From the NCBI GenBank assembly GCA_015657535.1, contig JADHZB010001925.1, forward strand, positions 67,969-131,968: DNA of 64,000 nt. Direction: 5' to 3'. Positions 24,589 to 39,300 of the stretch are shown here, piece after piece (the first letter of the stretch is position 1; each line of letters starts with the position of its first letter). The DNA comes from Nephromyces sp. MM_2019 (taxonomy: Eukaryota; Apicomplexa; Aconoidasida; Nephromycida). The position numbers and the translations under genes are program-made. The notes below the pieces were generated by a model. That model did no database searches. It was given only the letters and a program-made list of their open reading frames with translations, and was not told where the DNA came from.

Positions 24589-27500
24589 AGGTTTGACTTG
24601 AGTGTGAAAAGTGGATATAAGAATCCAATCACTAAGTTTGGTGAGTGCTCAAAACGAAAAAGTGTCAACCTATATACAAAAATGGTAAGTGGAGTATAGG
24701 TTTATATGTATGATTGCATTTGTCATCGTGTTTAACTAAGTCGATATGAGTTTTAGTTCATCCTGTGTGCCTCAAAATCTAGGTTTCTAAGCATATGTGT
24801 TAATTTAATGTGCGGACTAGTTTGTGAATCCTCGTCAATGTCTAGTCATATTTTGGATATAATTGAAATCATATAAATAAGGGCTCGAGTTTACAAATAG
24901 AATAATTCTTTCGAAGTCATGATAGTATATTTATAAAGTGCCCCACTTGTGCTTTTAAATAAGATTATTAGATATATATACTACACATAAATGATGCATC
25001 TGATACTTACCAGTATATAAGAAAGAGTGTTAGAGTTCTTCGGTGGGATTGAGCAAATAAAGTGAAAGTAGAATTGGTTTCACTCTGTAGGACCAATCAT
25101 TGCTTGAGAAAAATTTTTAAAAGGACCTGCAATCAAACAGTCATATAGACAGCATGAATCGTTTTGGTATTTAACATCTCTTTTCAGATATATTTGAAAA
25201 AAATATCCTGTTTTAGCTCAATACGTTATGATGAACTAAGAGTTTTAAAGGTATGGGATGGCTGTGTTTATGATGCCATATATAAATATATATGAGGCAA
25301 AGAGGTGAGATATTAGTCAATTAGTAGCCGTTAAAGTACGTGAATTTACATTGAAATTATATGAATATGAGAGTTGAGCTTTATTCAGGAGTTATATGTG
25401 TGTTTTTGTGTGTGTATCTCAATTTATCTTTGTGATTGTGAGTGTGTCTTAATTTCTCAATTTGTTTATGTATAGATATACCTCTAGGTTTTATGTGTAT
25501 ATAGGTGTATCTTTCAGTATATATGTAAATAGATATGGCTCTCTTATTTATGAGTATATGTTGGTCTCTGTGTGATCATGTGATTGTGTAAGTAGGCGTA
25601 TGTATATCTGTACATTTGTCTGTAGGTTTATTCGAGTGTTTGGCGGTATATATATGTGTATGTAAGATCGGATATATATTTAGTCATGTAACTATATAAA
25701 TGAGTACCTATGGCTATGTTTGTGGAGAGGAGTGTAAGCATTGATTTACGTGGTTATTGAAGTATGATAAGTAAGAAATTGTGGGTTTAGAAGTGACACT
25801 TGGGACTAGAAAAATAACTTTATGTTCAAAATTTCTAGTTACTAATAACTTCTTTACCAATTTGACTCTAGTAAAAAAAAATTAATTATCATGTTATCTT
25901 TTAAATGTGGAATTAAGGAGAGCAAGTTAGCTACTAAGAGCTTCCTGTAATATAAATTTATTAAATTAAAAAATCACTCTTTCTATATATTCATATAAAA
26001 GTAGGCATGGAATTCGCTGAGGTTTATAACTTGAGACTAGAAAGAGCCAACAAAAGATTTAGTTGAAATTTAGAGTATCATCTAAGTCTAAGTCGGAATA
26101 CAAAATACATATACGCTCTAAGATAGAGATCTCATAAATCTATATTAGGTGTGTTATTAATTCATGATAGTAAGAAGTGTACGTGTGCTGTTAACCTATG
26201 ATAGTAAGGATAAATTGAAATTATTGTGGTCAACCATTTATTCTACCTGTTAAATTTTATTTATCTTTATAATAGATAGCTTTTTCAATCAAATGTAAAA
26301 ATATCTTCTAGGTTAGTAAATGCAAGTAGTAGTAGTAGTTAATGTAGCTACTCTGTTAATAGTTTAATTTAATAACTTTTGTTGTTGATTTGATTGTTTT
26401 ATATTTTTGAGAACCTCTTTTTATTATAGTAGTAATTGAGGTTAGCTGTACGTTTAAAAAAAGCTTGAAAATCTTGTCACTTTTTTTTGGAGCAAGATGT
26501 TGTACTCTTTGGAGCAAGGGGATAAGTGTCAATCTATTATTATATACCTGTTATAACACAGATTATGAAGCAGTTACATATTTCTAATATATTTCAAATA
26601 TATATAAATACATAAAGATTATTATATTGTTTTTATAATCGTTCTTTCATGAAGTTAAACTGGTATTCTGGTTTTTGTTAATTTTGACATACTTATAGCT
26701 AGTTTTAACATTTCATTGCTAACTAATTTATTCTTATCTTAAAGAATGGTATATATACCTTTATTTTATTCTCAATCAAACATTTGGAAATCTGACCTCT
26801 TAAACACTTGCATATACATTTATAATTGCACCTATAGAGAGAACCTATGCCTAGATTATAGGGTATTCATAATTGTTTGGGATGTTTAAGATGAAACAGC
26901 AAAAAAAAAATCCTAGGAAATATATTGTCACTTATTTGATTCTATTAAGTTTGTTGGATATATAATTGAACCACTGCTCATCTATAAAGTAATGAATGCC
27001 GTTTGATAAGAGTTTTCTCTATCAAATCTTGGGCCTATTTAATTTTGTTGAATTCTCTACTACCTCCCTAGCACCTCACAAAATTAACATAAGTGTGGCC
27101 TTTGAACCAGCTATAAATTATCGATAGAAGCTATTTTACTAGAAATTGACGCTTTTTACCTCTATGTATTATTGTTGAATAGTTTGCAAACCTCTAAAGG
27201 TACATACTTCCAGTAAAAATTATTAATTCATTACTAATAATAACTAGTTTGAACTCCTTTTGTATTCAAATATTTGCTGGTTATGCTATCAATGACCTTT
27301 AGTTTTAGAAAAGCTAATCCTTGATAACTTCTAGTACTCCTACAGCTCATTAGGAAAGACACACATTATGCAATCGAAAAGAAGACCTATTTGTTTGTTC
27401 CACTGAATCCCGCGAGAAGGTGAAACTACCAGTTGGCAAAAAAAATTAGCAATCCTTAAGCTAAACCTGATGAGAGTTTATCTTAAACTTGATAGCTATT

Positions 27501-30500
27501 TCATGTAATAAAGCAAGTAAAGAGCCAGCACAAGACTTACTAAAAGAACTTAAATCTTCAATCGTTCGCTAATATTAACCAAGGATTTTTCTCAAACAGT
27601 AAGATTACTAATACATGAATGTATCATGAATATTAATTAGACTCACGATTAAATGCTGTAAGAACTAGGGTAGAATTGGGATTAAGATACTATAACTGGA
27701 ATCAGTTATCCTAAAGCCAAAAGGATATATACTTGAAGAGTAAAGTTTCACCTGGGGAGCAAAGTAATCATATAAATAAATTTTTTTATTGTTTTATAAC
27801 ATATAAAAGCTCAAAAACCAATTAATTTACTAGTAGCAATGGCTATCTAGACAGTATATTTTTATATGTAAGTTTTCAATTTCTATTGAAAAGGCCGCTA
27901 CTCGAATTGACTGATGTGCAAATAGCTAGGAATGTTAAGTAGAAAAAAGTTATTTTTATAATTTGTCTCTAGTGTTCAAGACGTCATTGAAATTCCTAAG
28001 AACCATTTTTCATACGGCCTCTTGCTAAGTATATGTTTTTCATTAAATTTAACGAGATCAAAACAGTGGTTTATATAAATACTACTTTGTTATGAATTTC
28101 GTGTCTGTATCAGTAATCATCTTATTTTCTTCATCTAACTATTACTGGGGATTATATCAATATTTTACTTGAATAGAAGCTTTATCTTTGCCTTATGTTT
28201 AAAATGCTTTGAATGATCCAGTTTAAGCTGCTCTGTGAGAAGTAAGCTAGGCTACTCCCCTACTAAAAAGTTAGGCTGCTTTGTGATTAGTTATATTGGA
28301 TGTTTCCACATCTTTCAGGAATTGATAAAATGAAAACCCTAAGTGTTAGACTTGGGTGCATAAAAAACCTTAAAAAACAGTAGTTAGGTATACAATTCTA
28401 TAAGGTAATAACAAAGTCAAAACAATTGAAAATAGTCAAAAAATTATAGGAAGCATATCATAAGATATTATTAAAAGTGAATCATCTTAACACTTAGATC
28501 AGTTTATAATCAAGTAAATCATAGCCAGTAAAATTGGTAATCGATGGTAAACAATCTAGTTATAATCGACTAAGTCATAGTTCAAGCATAAATAATTTAA
28601 AAAGAAAGGGCACCATTAGTAAAACTAATAGCTTTTCAAGCCTAGGTAGCAAGGTAGAGTTAAGAAAAAATATTTGCGCAAATTGTTGTTGGATTGACTA
28701 GCGACTTTTTGTTAGTGTAATAGCCAAAGTAGTAAATCATTTAGAAAACAGATACTGTTTGATTTCAATCCTTGAATTACCTTGCAGATCATTATGGTAG
28801 TATGAGAATGACTTGAAATAGGTAAGGCATGCTTCCAAAATTAGGTTATAAAGTATAGATACTTACTAATTATTAAATCTATTTATTCAGATGAATTAGT
28901 ATGAATAAAGTGAAACGTTTTGTTGTTTAGCTGAACTGGAGGGCTATTAAAATGAATAGTTTCCAGCTTATCATATATGTTTTTTCAAGGGTATGAGAAT
29001 AAAAAACCCTGAGGCAAAAGCTAAAGTGTTTATTAGGGAAATTCTAATTGCAAATATATTCAAAAAATTATAAGTTGTACATTAGCTAGTGTTATATGGC
29101 TATTCTATAGTGCTATTGGCAGATTTTTCTCAATTTAGTTTTTATTAGTTTATTAATAAAAAATAGCCCATTTTTAAATTAGGCAAGGTTGTCTCCCAAG
29201 CTAAAAGTGCATATATAAAAAGTAGATAATTTAATAAAAATTAAAATTGGAAGTCACTTATTTCAAATTAATTTCATTATAATTCTTCACCTAGCTAAAC
29301 AAGAATGTTTACTAAAGTGCGAAAAAAAAATTAGTTATATATAAATATAATCCCTACTAGTTATAAAAGAATGTAAAAGTTTTCGTTGGAATCAAACAAT
29401 TAGTTTTATGTGACCTCCTAACCTAATTAAAAATATCTAAAAACAAAAAATATGTAGCATGAATACAGAGGTCTTGCATTTCTAGCAACCATTTAGTATA
29501 AAATCTAATTAAAGTTTTTGTCATGTATAGATGCTACTGTTCTTTATTAAATTGATAGATTGTTCTTTTAAATTGTTAAAGTTAATACAAAATTAGTTAT
29601 GAACGTTTCAATCAATCAAACATTGTTTTTAAATTAGTTCTTGCATCTAATTTTTAGAAAAAAATCCATCTTGCATAATATTTTATATTTAGAATTAAGA
29701 AGAATTAACATATTCTAGAAAAGAGTTGAACTAATTTTCATTTTCATGAACCTAAAAGCTCTACCTATTCATTTAGTGCCTATCTAATACCAAAGTAAAA
29801 TTTTTCTTTTATGTAAGCTAAGTTTATGAAACTTTATTATGTATGCTATAAGTTGCTAATTATTCCGAAAACTGATCTAAAATTATAATTTATGTTATGA
29901 TATATATCCACCTAAAATTAAAGAAAAAAGAAATTAACGCAACTACTTTACTAAATATTTGTAGTATGTAGAAACAATTGTTTTCGTGAAAAACTAGTGA
30001 AAAATTAGTTGTGTATTTGTTAGCTAAAACTTGTTATTATATAGTTTAAAGTTTTAGAATTTTAACTTACTCAGCCACAAAAAGCAAGCTTGCACTTAAA
30101 GCTAGTGACAACATTGTTAAAGGATACCTAAAATTCAAACTAATTTATTCTTAGTAATATGACTACCACTTTTCAAATTAGAATATGATCAAAACTAATC
30201 TAATAAATCCACGACAAAAATTAAACGTGAGATCTAATAAAATCAAACTTATCAAGCATATTCAATTGCATTACTCATACAAATTATGTCATTTTGGAAT
30301 AATTATACATCCAGTCATTTAAGAAACTAACTCGCTTCATCTAGCTATGTGATCTAATAATGGTTTAGAGGCTAAGGCTCCAAATATGAAAAAAGTTACA
30401 CACATACACATACAATTGTGCTTTAACTTTATGAATCTATGGCATCAAGGGCAGATTTACTGAAATTAAGCTATCAATAACCTCTAAAACTTGAACTAGA

Positions 30501-31213
30501 CGGTCCAAATCCATTAGCTCTTTGTTAGTTTTGATCTCGCTTCTGTTATTTAGATATGGGTGATCCATTATTTTAACTCAACTAAGCCATTTAACATTGT
30601 TTAATTCTTATAACAAAACTACCAGCAAATTACAGAATTTATTTGTATCTGAACTATAAAAATCATATCATGGCAAGCCTTTTAAAGCACTATTAAGTAT
30701 ATAACGTGATGCCGAAAACACACTCAATAGCACTTTTGAACTTATATATTAAGTCTATGATATTAATGCATAAAGAGGCTTGCCCAAGTCGCTAGCAAGT
30801 GTTTTGAGGCTTCAATCGTACATTATAAAATTGATTCAGAGCTCAACATAATATAAATTCCCCAAACAGTTCAAGACAAGTAACCATCCAATGGTCAGGA
30901 TCTCAAATTATGTATGGAAATTTCTTTTAGCAAATTTTGAATTTTAGCATTCCATAAAATTTATACAAGAGTGTAATCTACGTTAAAAGGATAAAGCAAG
31001 TGTAAAAGAGAATTTTAAACTTTTTTAGTTCGAAAGAGGAATAAATATGCTTTTATGTTTTAAACCTTCTAAAAAGGGCGCAAACTTTTCTGATCCTTTC
31101 CTTTTATAACTAATTATTCAATGAAAAAGGCCTCGTTTTCAAAATCATAATATAACATCTAATTAGGCTAGTGAATAAACATAATAAATTCTAAATATAG
31201 TTTTACTATTTGT
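24589..31213. other. 6.6 kb ORF desert
   Basis: No ORF of 60 codons or more on either strand and no exon I could recognise. The first ~1.1 kb keeps the G/T-rich texture of the LSD1-like locus; after about 25.75 kb the CA/TG tracts stop and the sequence becomes plain AT-rich with many tagcta-like words and dense stop codons. It may hold regulatory or noncoding RNA sequence; nothing specific is visible. Confidence 0.55.
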
Positions 31214-32005
31214 TCAAAAAGGCTTTCTATTAATTCCTGATTGTGCTTGTGAAGTTTTGTAGTTAATGCCTGTTCCTGTTAGACTGGGTAAGCCTTTCAT
31301 ACGCGATATCTTAGAAAGCAAAGAACCAGTGGATGTGTTTCGATCGGAAATTAACGACCCTGTACCACCTTTCTTATCTATTCTTGATTCCTCAATAGCG
31401 CGTTTTTTTTGAGCATTCTCTATTTCGATTCGTTCACTAATGGATTCATTTTGGAAAGCTTCCAAGAGTTCTCCTTCTAAAACATTCTTACTGATGATTT
31501 CTAAAGTTCGTTTAGATGTCCTTGTTTTCTTGTTTTTATTGGCTAAAAAGGGTTTAGAATCTTTAGAGTCAGACTGTAAAGCACTGGTTAACCGGTGTCC
31601 ACTGTAATTCCAAGACATGTTCGATGAGACTAGATGTATGGGTAGAGGATGAAATTGCATCCACCAATTTGTTTGCCAAGGTAAATCATTTGCCAAGAGG
31701 CCCTTTTTTGGTTCTACATGTTCAATTATTTTCGTTGCTGATTTTGGGAAAGCATATTTTAGAGGTCTTTTAGTGTTTGGGTTGGATGAAGAGACACATG
31801 AAGAGTGAGCTGACTTATGGGTAGATGAGCTTGTGTTTTTGGATCGTAATTTCTTGGTCTCGTCAAGGAGTTCCTGCCAGTCCTCACGGATGTTAATTAG
31901 GTCATCTAGTGCACTTATGGGTCTAGGGGGAGGAGTTCTGAAATTTACATGTACAGGGTTCGTCACTAGTGGTGAGTTATCTTGATTCTTCCCTGAGGTT
32001 TCCAT
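31214..32005 (-). CDS. Unrecognised 263-residue protein
   Basis: A single-exon ORF from ATG (32005) to TGA (31214). I do not recognise the family. Visible features: a Pro-rich start (RTPPPRPIS), a short helical part (ALDDLINIREDWQELLDETKKL), a Ser-rich linker, a Trp-rich central segment (LPWQTNWWMQFHPLPIHL), and a C-terminal charged helix (ELLEAFQNESISERIEIENAQKKRAIEE) that may form a coiled coil, then a Gly/Ser/Thr-rich tail. No signal peptide or membrane segment. Codon use and length in a region otherwise dense in stops argue that it is real. A role in scaffolding or the cytoskeleton would be only a guess. Confidence 0.65.
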   Translation of the reverse strand: METSGKNQDNSPLVTNPVHVNFRTPPPRPISALDDLINIREDWQELLDETKKLRSKNTSSSTHKSAHSSCVSSSNPNTKRPLKYAFPKSATKIIEHVEPKKGLLANDLPWQTNWWMQFHPLPIHLVSSNMSWNYSGHRLTSALQSDSKDSKPFLANKNKKTRTSKRTLEIISKNVLEGELLEAFQNESISERIEIENAQKKRAIEESRIDKKGGTGSLISDRNTSTGSLLSKISRMKGLPSLTGTGINYKTSQAQSGINRKPF

Positions 32006-33250
32006 TTATAAACTATTCAGATCCTGAAGTCTGATCTGAAAGTGGTAAATATAAATCTTGTTGAAACCTTTGAATAGAACGATAGTCTTTAACCAACATG
32101 GTTATGAAGCTTATCTATTTCACTGAAAAAAAACTGCATTCTTAGTTTAATGTTTATCTGATCTATGAATTGTTAAATGTTATGGTTCATAGGAGTGATT
32201 CTCTTCAAATAAAGGATTTAGCTTTAGATGAAGAATTAGTTTTAAAATATGGTCAAAAAAGAATAAAGCTGTCTGACTGACATTTGTTTAGTATTGAAAA
32301 CTTTAAAGCTAATGATTTATTTAGTATATTTAAATTTATAATTCAAATGTATTAATTAACAAGTTTTTTAAAATTAACACATTATTCTCATCTAGCACTG
32401 ACTTCGTATTAGGAGTGTACTATTGTTGTGAGGGGTAGGGAGCTTAAAATTTTGATAGTATTTATATTTTTATGTGTTATGACCGCAGTTTGATGCTTCA
32501 ATTGGATGTGTGTAGTATTCTACGAGTAGATAATTTCTGAAGGTGAGTTTTACTATCATAAGGTTTAGTCCAAGAGTGTCGAGTCTTATTTATCATAAGC
32601 TTTGATACTTTTCAAATATGATTTTCTCAAAATAATTTAGATTATTCCTGGTCAATTTACTTTCTTAATTCCACAAATTAACAATTCATTGAAAACAGCC
32701 TAAAGGCATGATCTAAATATGTTTTTTAAAAATGAAGCTATATTAAGTTTTTTCCTAACTCTCATAATAGATTGTTTCAATGAATTAGCTTAAGTATCTT
32801 TGTTGGCACAAATAGCATACTCAATTAATTAAGATATTCTAGTTAAAGTAATCTTGACAGTAAAATAACTCACTTTTCGAGTTAAAAGAAAACGACACAT
32901 AATTTATTTAAATTTCCAGTATAAAACTAAAAATTATATCTTATTTTAAACATTTTGTAACAATGTAAAACGCTCAATATTTAAGGAATCTAAAATATCT
33001 TGATTATATTCATTTCACAATAACCTTTCGAATCAAGTTGTACAAAAAATTTAATTTGCACATGATAATATATATTGCAAAAATTCTAAGGTACTAGCTG
33101 CTTAAGTTGAATTTTTGTTCTGATGTAAATTATTCTAAGTTTTAATAGAATTGTTGATCTTTTACTTTAAGAATTATATGCCGGGATATTAGAGTGTTTT
33201 ACTTTGTACTATTAAGATTGTATAAACAAACTTTTTGATTAGTTTGTTAA

Positions 33251-33715
33251 TTGCACAAAATAACAAATCATCCATTAGACAATTTACAAAGTCATTTACT
33301 CTATGATGTAAACAATCAAAATGAAGCTAGCTTTTTAAATTCTAGGAGTTTTGAATTTAACAAGCTTTTAAATAATTATTTTCTGTGTTATCACTGCCAA
33401 AATGTTATACAATTATTCCAGAGTTTTCAGAGTGGTGAGTGATTAATCTTGATGAAACATGAACTTCCATACAAATCTACTATAATAAAAATGATTGCTA
33501 AAGTTATTTGTCATTATGTGACTCAAAAATTGTTGGTATTAGCTGATTTAGATACTAAGGAGCCAGTTTTTATAGAGTTTATCTTCACAGTGTATTGTTT
33601 AAGAAGTCATATTAATCTGAACCAATTTGCTGAGGGATCTCCAACATTTCATGCCCATCTTCAGAGCCAATTTCAAAAGACTCATGACTCATATCTGATT
33701 GAAAATTGGTCTTAG
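33251..33715 (+). pseudogene. Two in-frame ORFs split by one TGA
   Basis: An open frame from 33251 to 33439 is ended by TGA at 33440-33442; the same frame then stays open to TAG at 33713-33715. The first part has no ATG, so it would need an upstream exon. The second part begins at ATG 33452 and codes 87 residues (MKHELPYKSTIIKMIAKV..., ending YLIENWS) that look protein-like. I recognise neither. A strong donor (gtgagt at 33435) sits just before the TGA, so the first half could be an exon with its next exon elsewhere and the second half a separate small gene; a broken gene is the other reading. Flanks on both sides (32006-33250 and 33716-34442) show no gene. Confidence 0.3.
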
Positions 33716-34442
33716 ATTTATGAGTGTATATTTGATAAATATCATATTTAAACTTGTAAAAATCAATGTATAAGTGTGGTGATTGCCATTTTTAATAATA
33801 TGTTTTCATAGATTTGTGTAACTTGTTGTTCGTGTTAAATTGTAATAATAAGCATATATGTGTCTATGAGCGTGTCTGCTGTTATCATTATTGTTTGTGA
33901 AGATCACCTCGATTAAGTTTCGTATATGGCTGCCTACCAAATCTTTTGTTAAGTCGTCTGATTGAAATTGAAATGATAATTGACAAAAATAGCTATATTT
34001 TCAAAATTTTTGGTTTCTTCATGCTATGAGAAATACTAGCACATTGGTTCACATTCAAAATAATTAAAACATAAGTTTGTGTTTGTAATATTACTTTGAG
34101 TTATGAAACAAGTTTGAGGATATAGATTTTTAGTTGAAGATAGATTCTTATTCACATACATAAACAAATGACTATGCTTTGTACAATTCATGGCTGTACA
34201 ATAAACAACTTAAGATTATTTAAGAGTTTGGATTACCTTGTAATATAATAGAAACAGAAGAGAAAAACCAGGACAACAATTATTTCAGCTAATATAATCC
34301 ACAGACTAAGGGAGGTCTGTTATTGTGAATTGGGGGTAATGAAAGGTTTAGATTTGTACAATGAAATACATTGCTCTAAGTTTTAAAGTTTCCTACATCT
34401 AATCCGAAAAAATTATCTAGAGATGTGTGTCTTTTATAGAAA

Positions 34443-36282
34443 CTATGTACAAATAATAGGATTGAGTAGTAAACTAGATATATTTTTGGTAGTCTCGGGT
34501 AGTTTCAAACTTACAAGGTGCTTGAAAGAGGTGAGCTCTTGTTTTTTGACAAAGGGGGAGCCCGTACTAATTTTAGAGTGTCTAAAATCCAACGGTAAAG
34601 TATTATCAAACACACATAACTGTTCTTCCTTAGACGAGTAGATATTTGCCTAGTGATCAAAAAAATATTTTAAAATATTACCAAAATGGCTGAGATAGGT
34701 TTAAATACATATGAAAATGAAGCAAACGAAAATTACAGGGGAGTGTATCCAAGTTGGTACAGCGCTGATTAGATTAGGGTTGAAATCAAAAGAACCAGAG
34801 AGTGAGCCACATTGGCAATATTGAATATCCTGAGAATAAAAATTTATTTAGCTATTTTGTATGAAAGTTAACGTTAGCATGGGTTTATGTATATCTTAAT
34901 GTATATATATATTGTGTGTTTTAAGCGTATCAAGTTTGGGTTACTAAAAAAGAGTTTGCAGTTTAGGGTTAGAGATTCGTATCTGATTTAAAAATGGATG
35001 TATAGAGTAAGGGTTGCATAAATAATAGTGTGTATAAATAAAGTAAAATTTGAGTGGAGAATATATTTACACATTACTGTGAGTTGTATTTATTCAGATA
35101 AATGAGGTAATTACACCTTTATAATTGAAAAAAGTGACTAAGTAATGCTGATTGTTTAGATTTTGTAATCAATCAAGTCTATACACATACCTCTAATTGA
35201 GATTCCCCTAAACAAATGTTAAGGTTAAATGATGATGTTTTAGGCAATGAATAGAATTCAAGTATGATAAATATTTCAATGGTTGGTGAAGAAGGAATTT
35301 CAGGAGTCCTTGCTTCAATTGCACTATTCAGCTTGAAACTCTGAAATAAGGGAAAATATATATAGTAAACATCATCGAATAAGATGCAGATATCATTGAC
35401 ATTTAAATACATACATATTGAACTTAACTAACATTAAGAAAAGTCGATATATACAAGAATCTAAGCTTCCTAAAAGCAATAAGGGCCAATATTGAAGACT
35501 GATACACAATCTCTTATGTGCAAAGATAAATTGATATATACACACATTTTAAGTTAGCATTCACATATTCATGGAATGCATACATATATTCAAGTAATGA
35601 GCACACATAAGTTATAAATATCCCATATATGTAAACTATACCCAAATCGTTGAAGAATTTTTATCGATGTTAGCTGAATTCGCTCGGATAAAGTCCTCTG
35701 TGTCTGAGTAGATTGTTATATTTGGTTGAGATGTACATCCCATATCATGATTGGAGTAAATGTGCTTTGCTGGTTCAGTTAGCCCCTCTCTTAATTTGAC
35801 ATATTTATTTAAAACTTCATCTTGAACATTTGAGTGTGTTTTACCATTTTGGCAAGCAAATTGTATAAATATCGGTAGTTTTACACCATAGGATCCTGAT
35901 AAACCTCTAAAAAGGTGTATAAGTTATTATAAAAGTATGAACTATTAAGAGATTACACATTAAGCGTTCAAGATAAATATTAGGTTGTAGGATGGCAGAT
36001 AATATGATTTCACCCTTACGGGTCATTTTGAACGTATTATCCCTAAGCGTGATTGAGTGTGTGTGATAGGTTGAGTGTAATGTCTCGAGGTAGGCATATC
36101 TAAAGAGATGTGTTAGAGAGCTAAATGTTAATGTGATAAATTTGATCATCCTTTTTGTGTGTATTGCATAGTGTGTTTATCAATGAAACATTGGTGCTTA
36201 TACACCCCTCTGATAAAGATGCATACGTGTTTGATATATGGAGTTGTACAACCGAAAAGATCTTTTTTGTATCCATCTGATG

Positions 36283-36316
<34 letters not shown>

Positions 36317-39300
36317 TGACACACACTTAATGAGAAATAGTTGTGGATAACTTGAAATATTGTCGTTTGGTGTATATACACTAAGATAAGTAATCAAAGA
36401 TGTAACATCTTGTTACAATCCTTACCATCTGTGTGATCATGTCTCGTAGATTAGTGGGTATAAGGTTTACAGGGCTTAAGATGTGTGTAGAATAAAAATA
36501 AATAGTTAATAAGGGTTTTTATACTACACATTAAATGTTTTTCAAAAACTCAATATAAGATTATATTATTTGTGAAAAGTATGTAGGCATGTGATATCAT
36601 GTAATTGAGTTAGGGTGTGGGAATGTGTGCAAATTTTAATAAAAACACATATCATTTATGCAATAATCAAATACTTTTCTCTGACATATTGGATATGATT
36701 AAACTTGCAAATAGAAGAGCTTTTTACAGATGAAATAAATACAAATTGCAAAAATATAATTAAGCTAAATTCAGACACAATTAGGAGTGCCACATAGAAT
36801 CAAAAATGCCAAGCATGAACACATACAAAATTGAGTAATTCCCTGGCTCATTCATCATATGTGCATGGAAATTAGCTTGTAATCCTGCCTTTTTAAGCAC
36901 CTCTATAAACCTAGGATAGTTATCTGTGTGTGAAGCTGGAGAAACACATGTTATTTTTTAGGTGTATAAATCTGGATAAGTCAAGCGGGCGATTTTAAAT
37001 AGTTTATCTCAAAAAAGAGGGTGGTGGCACATATATCTTTAACCCGCAATGTATATACTAAACCTACTAGCTATTATAGAGTTTGAGTGTTTCTCTTATG
37101 ACAAGATAAGGCTATAAAATAATTTTTTTCATGATCTACATTGCTTAGGTAATTATCTTGACAATCAGAAATTTACTCACCTTGCCGTATGTTAGTTGGA
37201 GGCCAAAATTTTTCATCGTTAGACCAAGCTTCTGGTGGATTGCTAACTTCAGGGCTTATTGAAATAATTTGATGTTCTTTCATAGCCCAATCATCAGCTA
37301 AATATAATATCAGAAAACATTTATATACATATATTAGTATCGTTTTATATCATAAGTTTAGAATTGTTTTATAAAATAATGTAATTAGATATCTTAGATC
37401 CATCATGCCTATTAATTATTTTTATTAAGTGAATGAACAAGATTATATATGTATGCTAGTGATTCTAAACACACAGTACTGAATGGCTTAAGGATACAGC
37501 ACAAAAGCGCGTGTGGTATATGTAGGGAATAAATGACACACAATAAGCTATGAATGCACAATACATCAAAAAACACAGATATAAGAAAGGGAAGAAATTT
37601 CCATTTGAATACCTTCTCCATAAGCTATATAATCCAGTGTGTCTTTCGCATTACCCATCGTTATATTGAGGGAGCTGATAATCAAAATAAGGTGTAAGTT
37701 TATCAGGAGTTTTAGGCTAAATAATTGGTAGATAAGACACACACGATGGGCTAGGAGACTACTTTTGATTAAAATATTTGGGTGGGCATAGTTCCAAAGT
37801 TAAATCTAGAAGCTTTGAAGGTGAGTACAGAATCTATGGTTTCAAAAAATATTTATGTCTACACGATACACCTATGTATATACTAGAAGTTATAATGGCC
37901 TCACAGGTAGCACTAAACAGCTTATAGAGCGTTAAGCAACCCATTTCTCCCACGCTCCCTCTAAATGTTTATAAGCAATGTATAATATATCTGTTTGTTG
38001 GTTATTACAATTGGAGCTCCTCTAAAGTCATTGATGCATATCGTTCAAGATCAATAGAAGGGCAGCAATTGAAAGGGTGTGTCCAGAAGTCGCCATAGGT
38101 GTGTAAATGGATTATAAATTTAAGAGGCCCTGTTAAATAGGTTAGAATACTTGTGGGCTTATAGCTGCCAATAAAATTCCTAATTGCTTGGGTTTCAGGC
38201 TCACTAAATGCTTGATAACCTCCGTATTCGTCATCGCACCCACTTTTGAAAAAATATATAATTGATAAACAAGAAATTTTTAGAGTTTGCAAGCTAGTGT
38301 GTAGGTTTGCTTTGTGTGTAGCTTGGCTTAAATTTGTGAATTAAAAAGTTTTCAGCGATTATCATATATTCTATACAGGATATTATAATCAAATATCTAT
38401 ATAAAGGCTGATTGATGTACATGTACAGATTATGTGGGCAAATTAAGTAGGTTGTAAAAGACATTCAAATATATGTATCAATACATCAGCTTATTCTTCT
38501 ATGCTGTAGTCTATGATTGTGCTTATATGTAATTAGAGTAAAAATCAAACTCACTTAGGGATGAATTTGAAATTAAAGGGATAGTTTCGGTTTAGATCGA
38601 CACCTTGAGATTCAGATATTGCTTGACTAGAATTACAAGTAAATCTCCTGTTTTTACGTATAGACAAGTTGCTATTTAAGCAAATATCTAGGAAGCCATC
38701 TCCATTTATGATAGGGATTATCCACAATTCTCTATTGTTGAGTATATAATTTGACAAGGTATGGCCTGCTGCACCATCCTGTAGCAACTTTGCTGTAGTG
38801 AGATGTATATAAATAGCTTAAAACAGTCTATTCTATATATAAATCTAAACATGAGTGGTTAAATTAAACTTGATAAGTATCTAATTAATATGTCAAGTAA
38901 ATAGATAAGAATCATCTTTCATTGAGAATCGGCTCATATTTTTATAATTAAATTGGCATTTTTGTCATATTAATTCATAGAGGGGTAATGTTTAAGGATA
39001 AATATTTCAGTGTGGCTTAGGTCTAGTACTAAGATTCAGTGTCAGGCGCTGAAGGGAAAGTTTTGGTAATTATGTAAATAATGAATTACTTATAGTATAA
39101 AACAGTGTTGAAATTGAACAGCTTTCTCTTGGGTGGTGGAGTGATGTAAATAGAACCTCGGGGAAAGGTTCAGGTTTATCCCAATAATTAGTGCTGTCTG
39201 AAGAATTATCCGTACCCTTGAGATGATTGGATGTTTTCGATGATCCTTGTAGATAGTTTTTCTTTAATCTACCACCAATACGATAACCCATTATGGCTAG

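Noticed and set aside
34423..34641. Plus-strand 72-codon ORF
   Set aside because: Antisense to the inferred last exon of the carboxypeptidase gene, which continues that gene in the correct phase from a good acceptor.
34735..34805. tRNA-like stretch (gtatccaagttggtacagcg followed by ggttgaaatca)
   Set aside because: It resembles a D-arm and a B box, but the spacing is too short for an anticodon arm and the acceptor ends do not pair.
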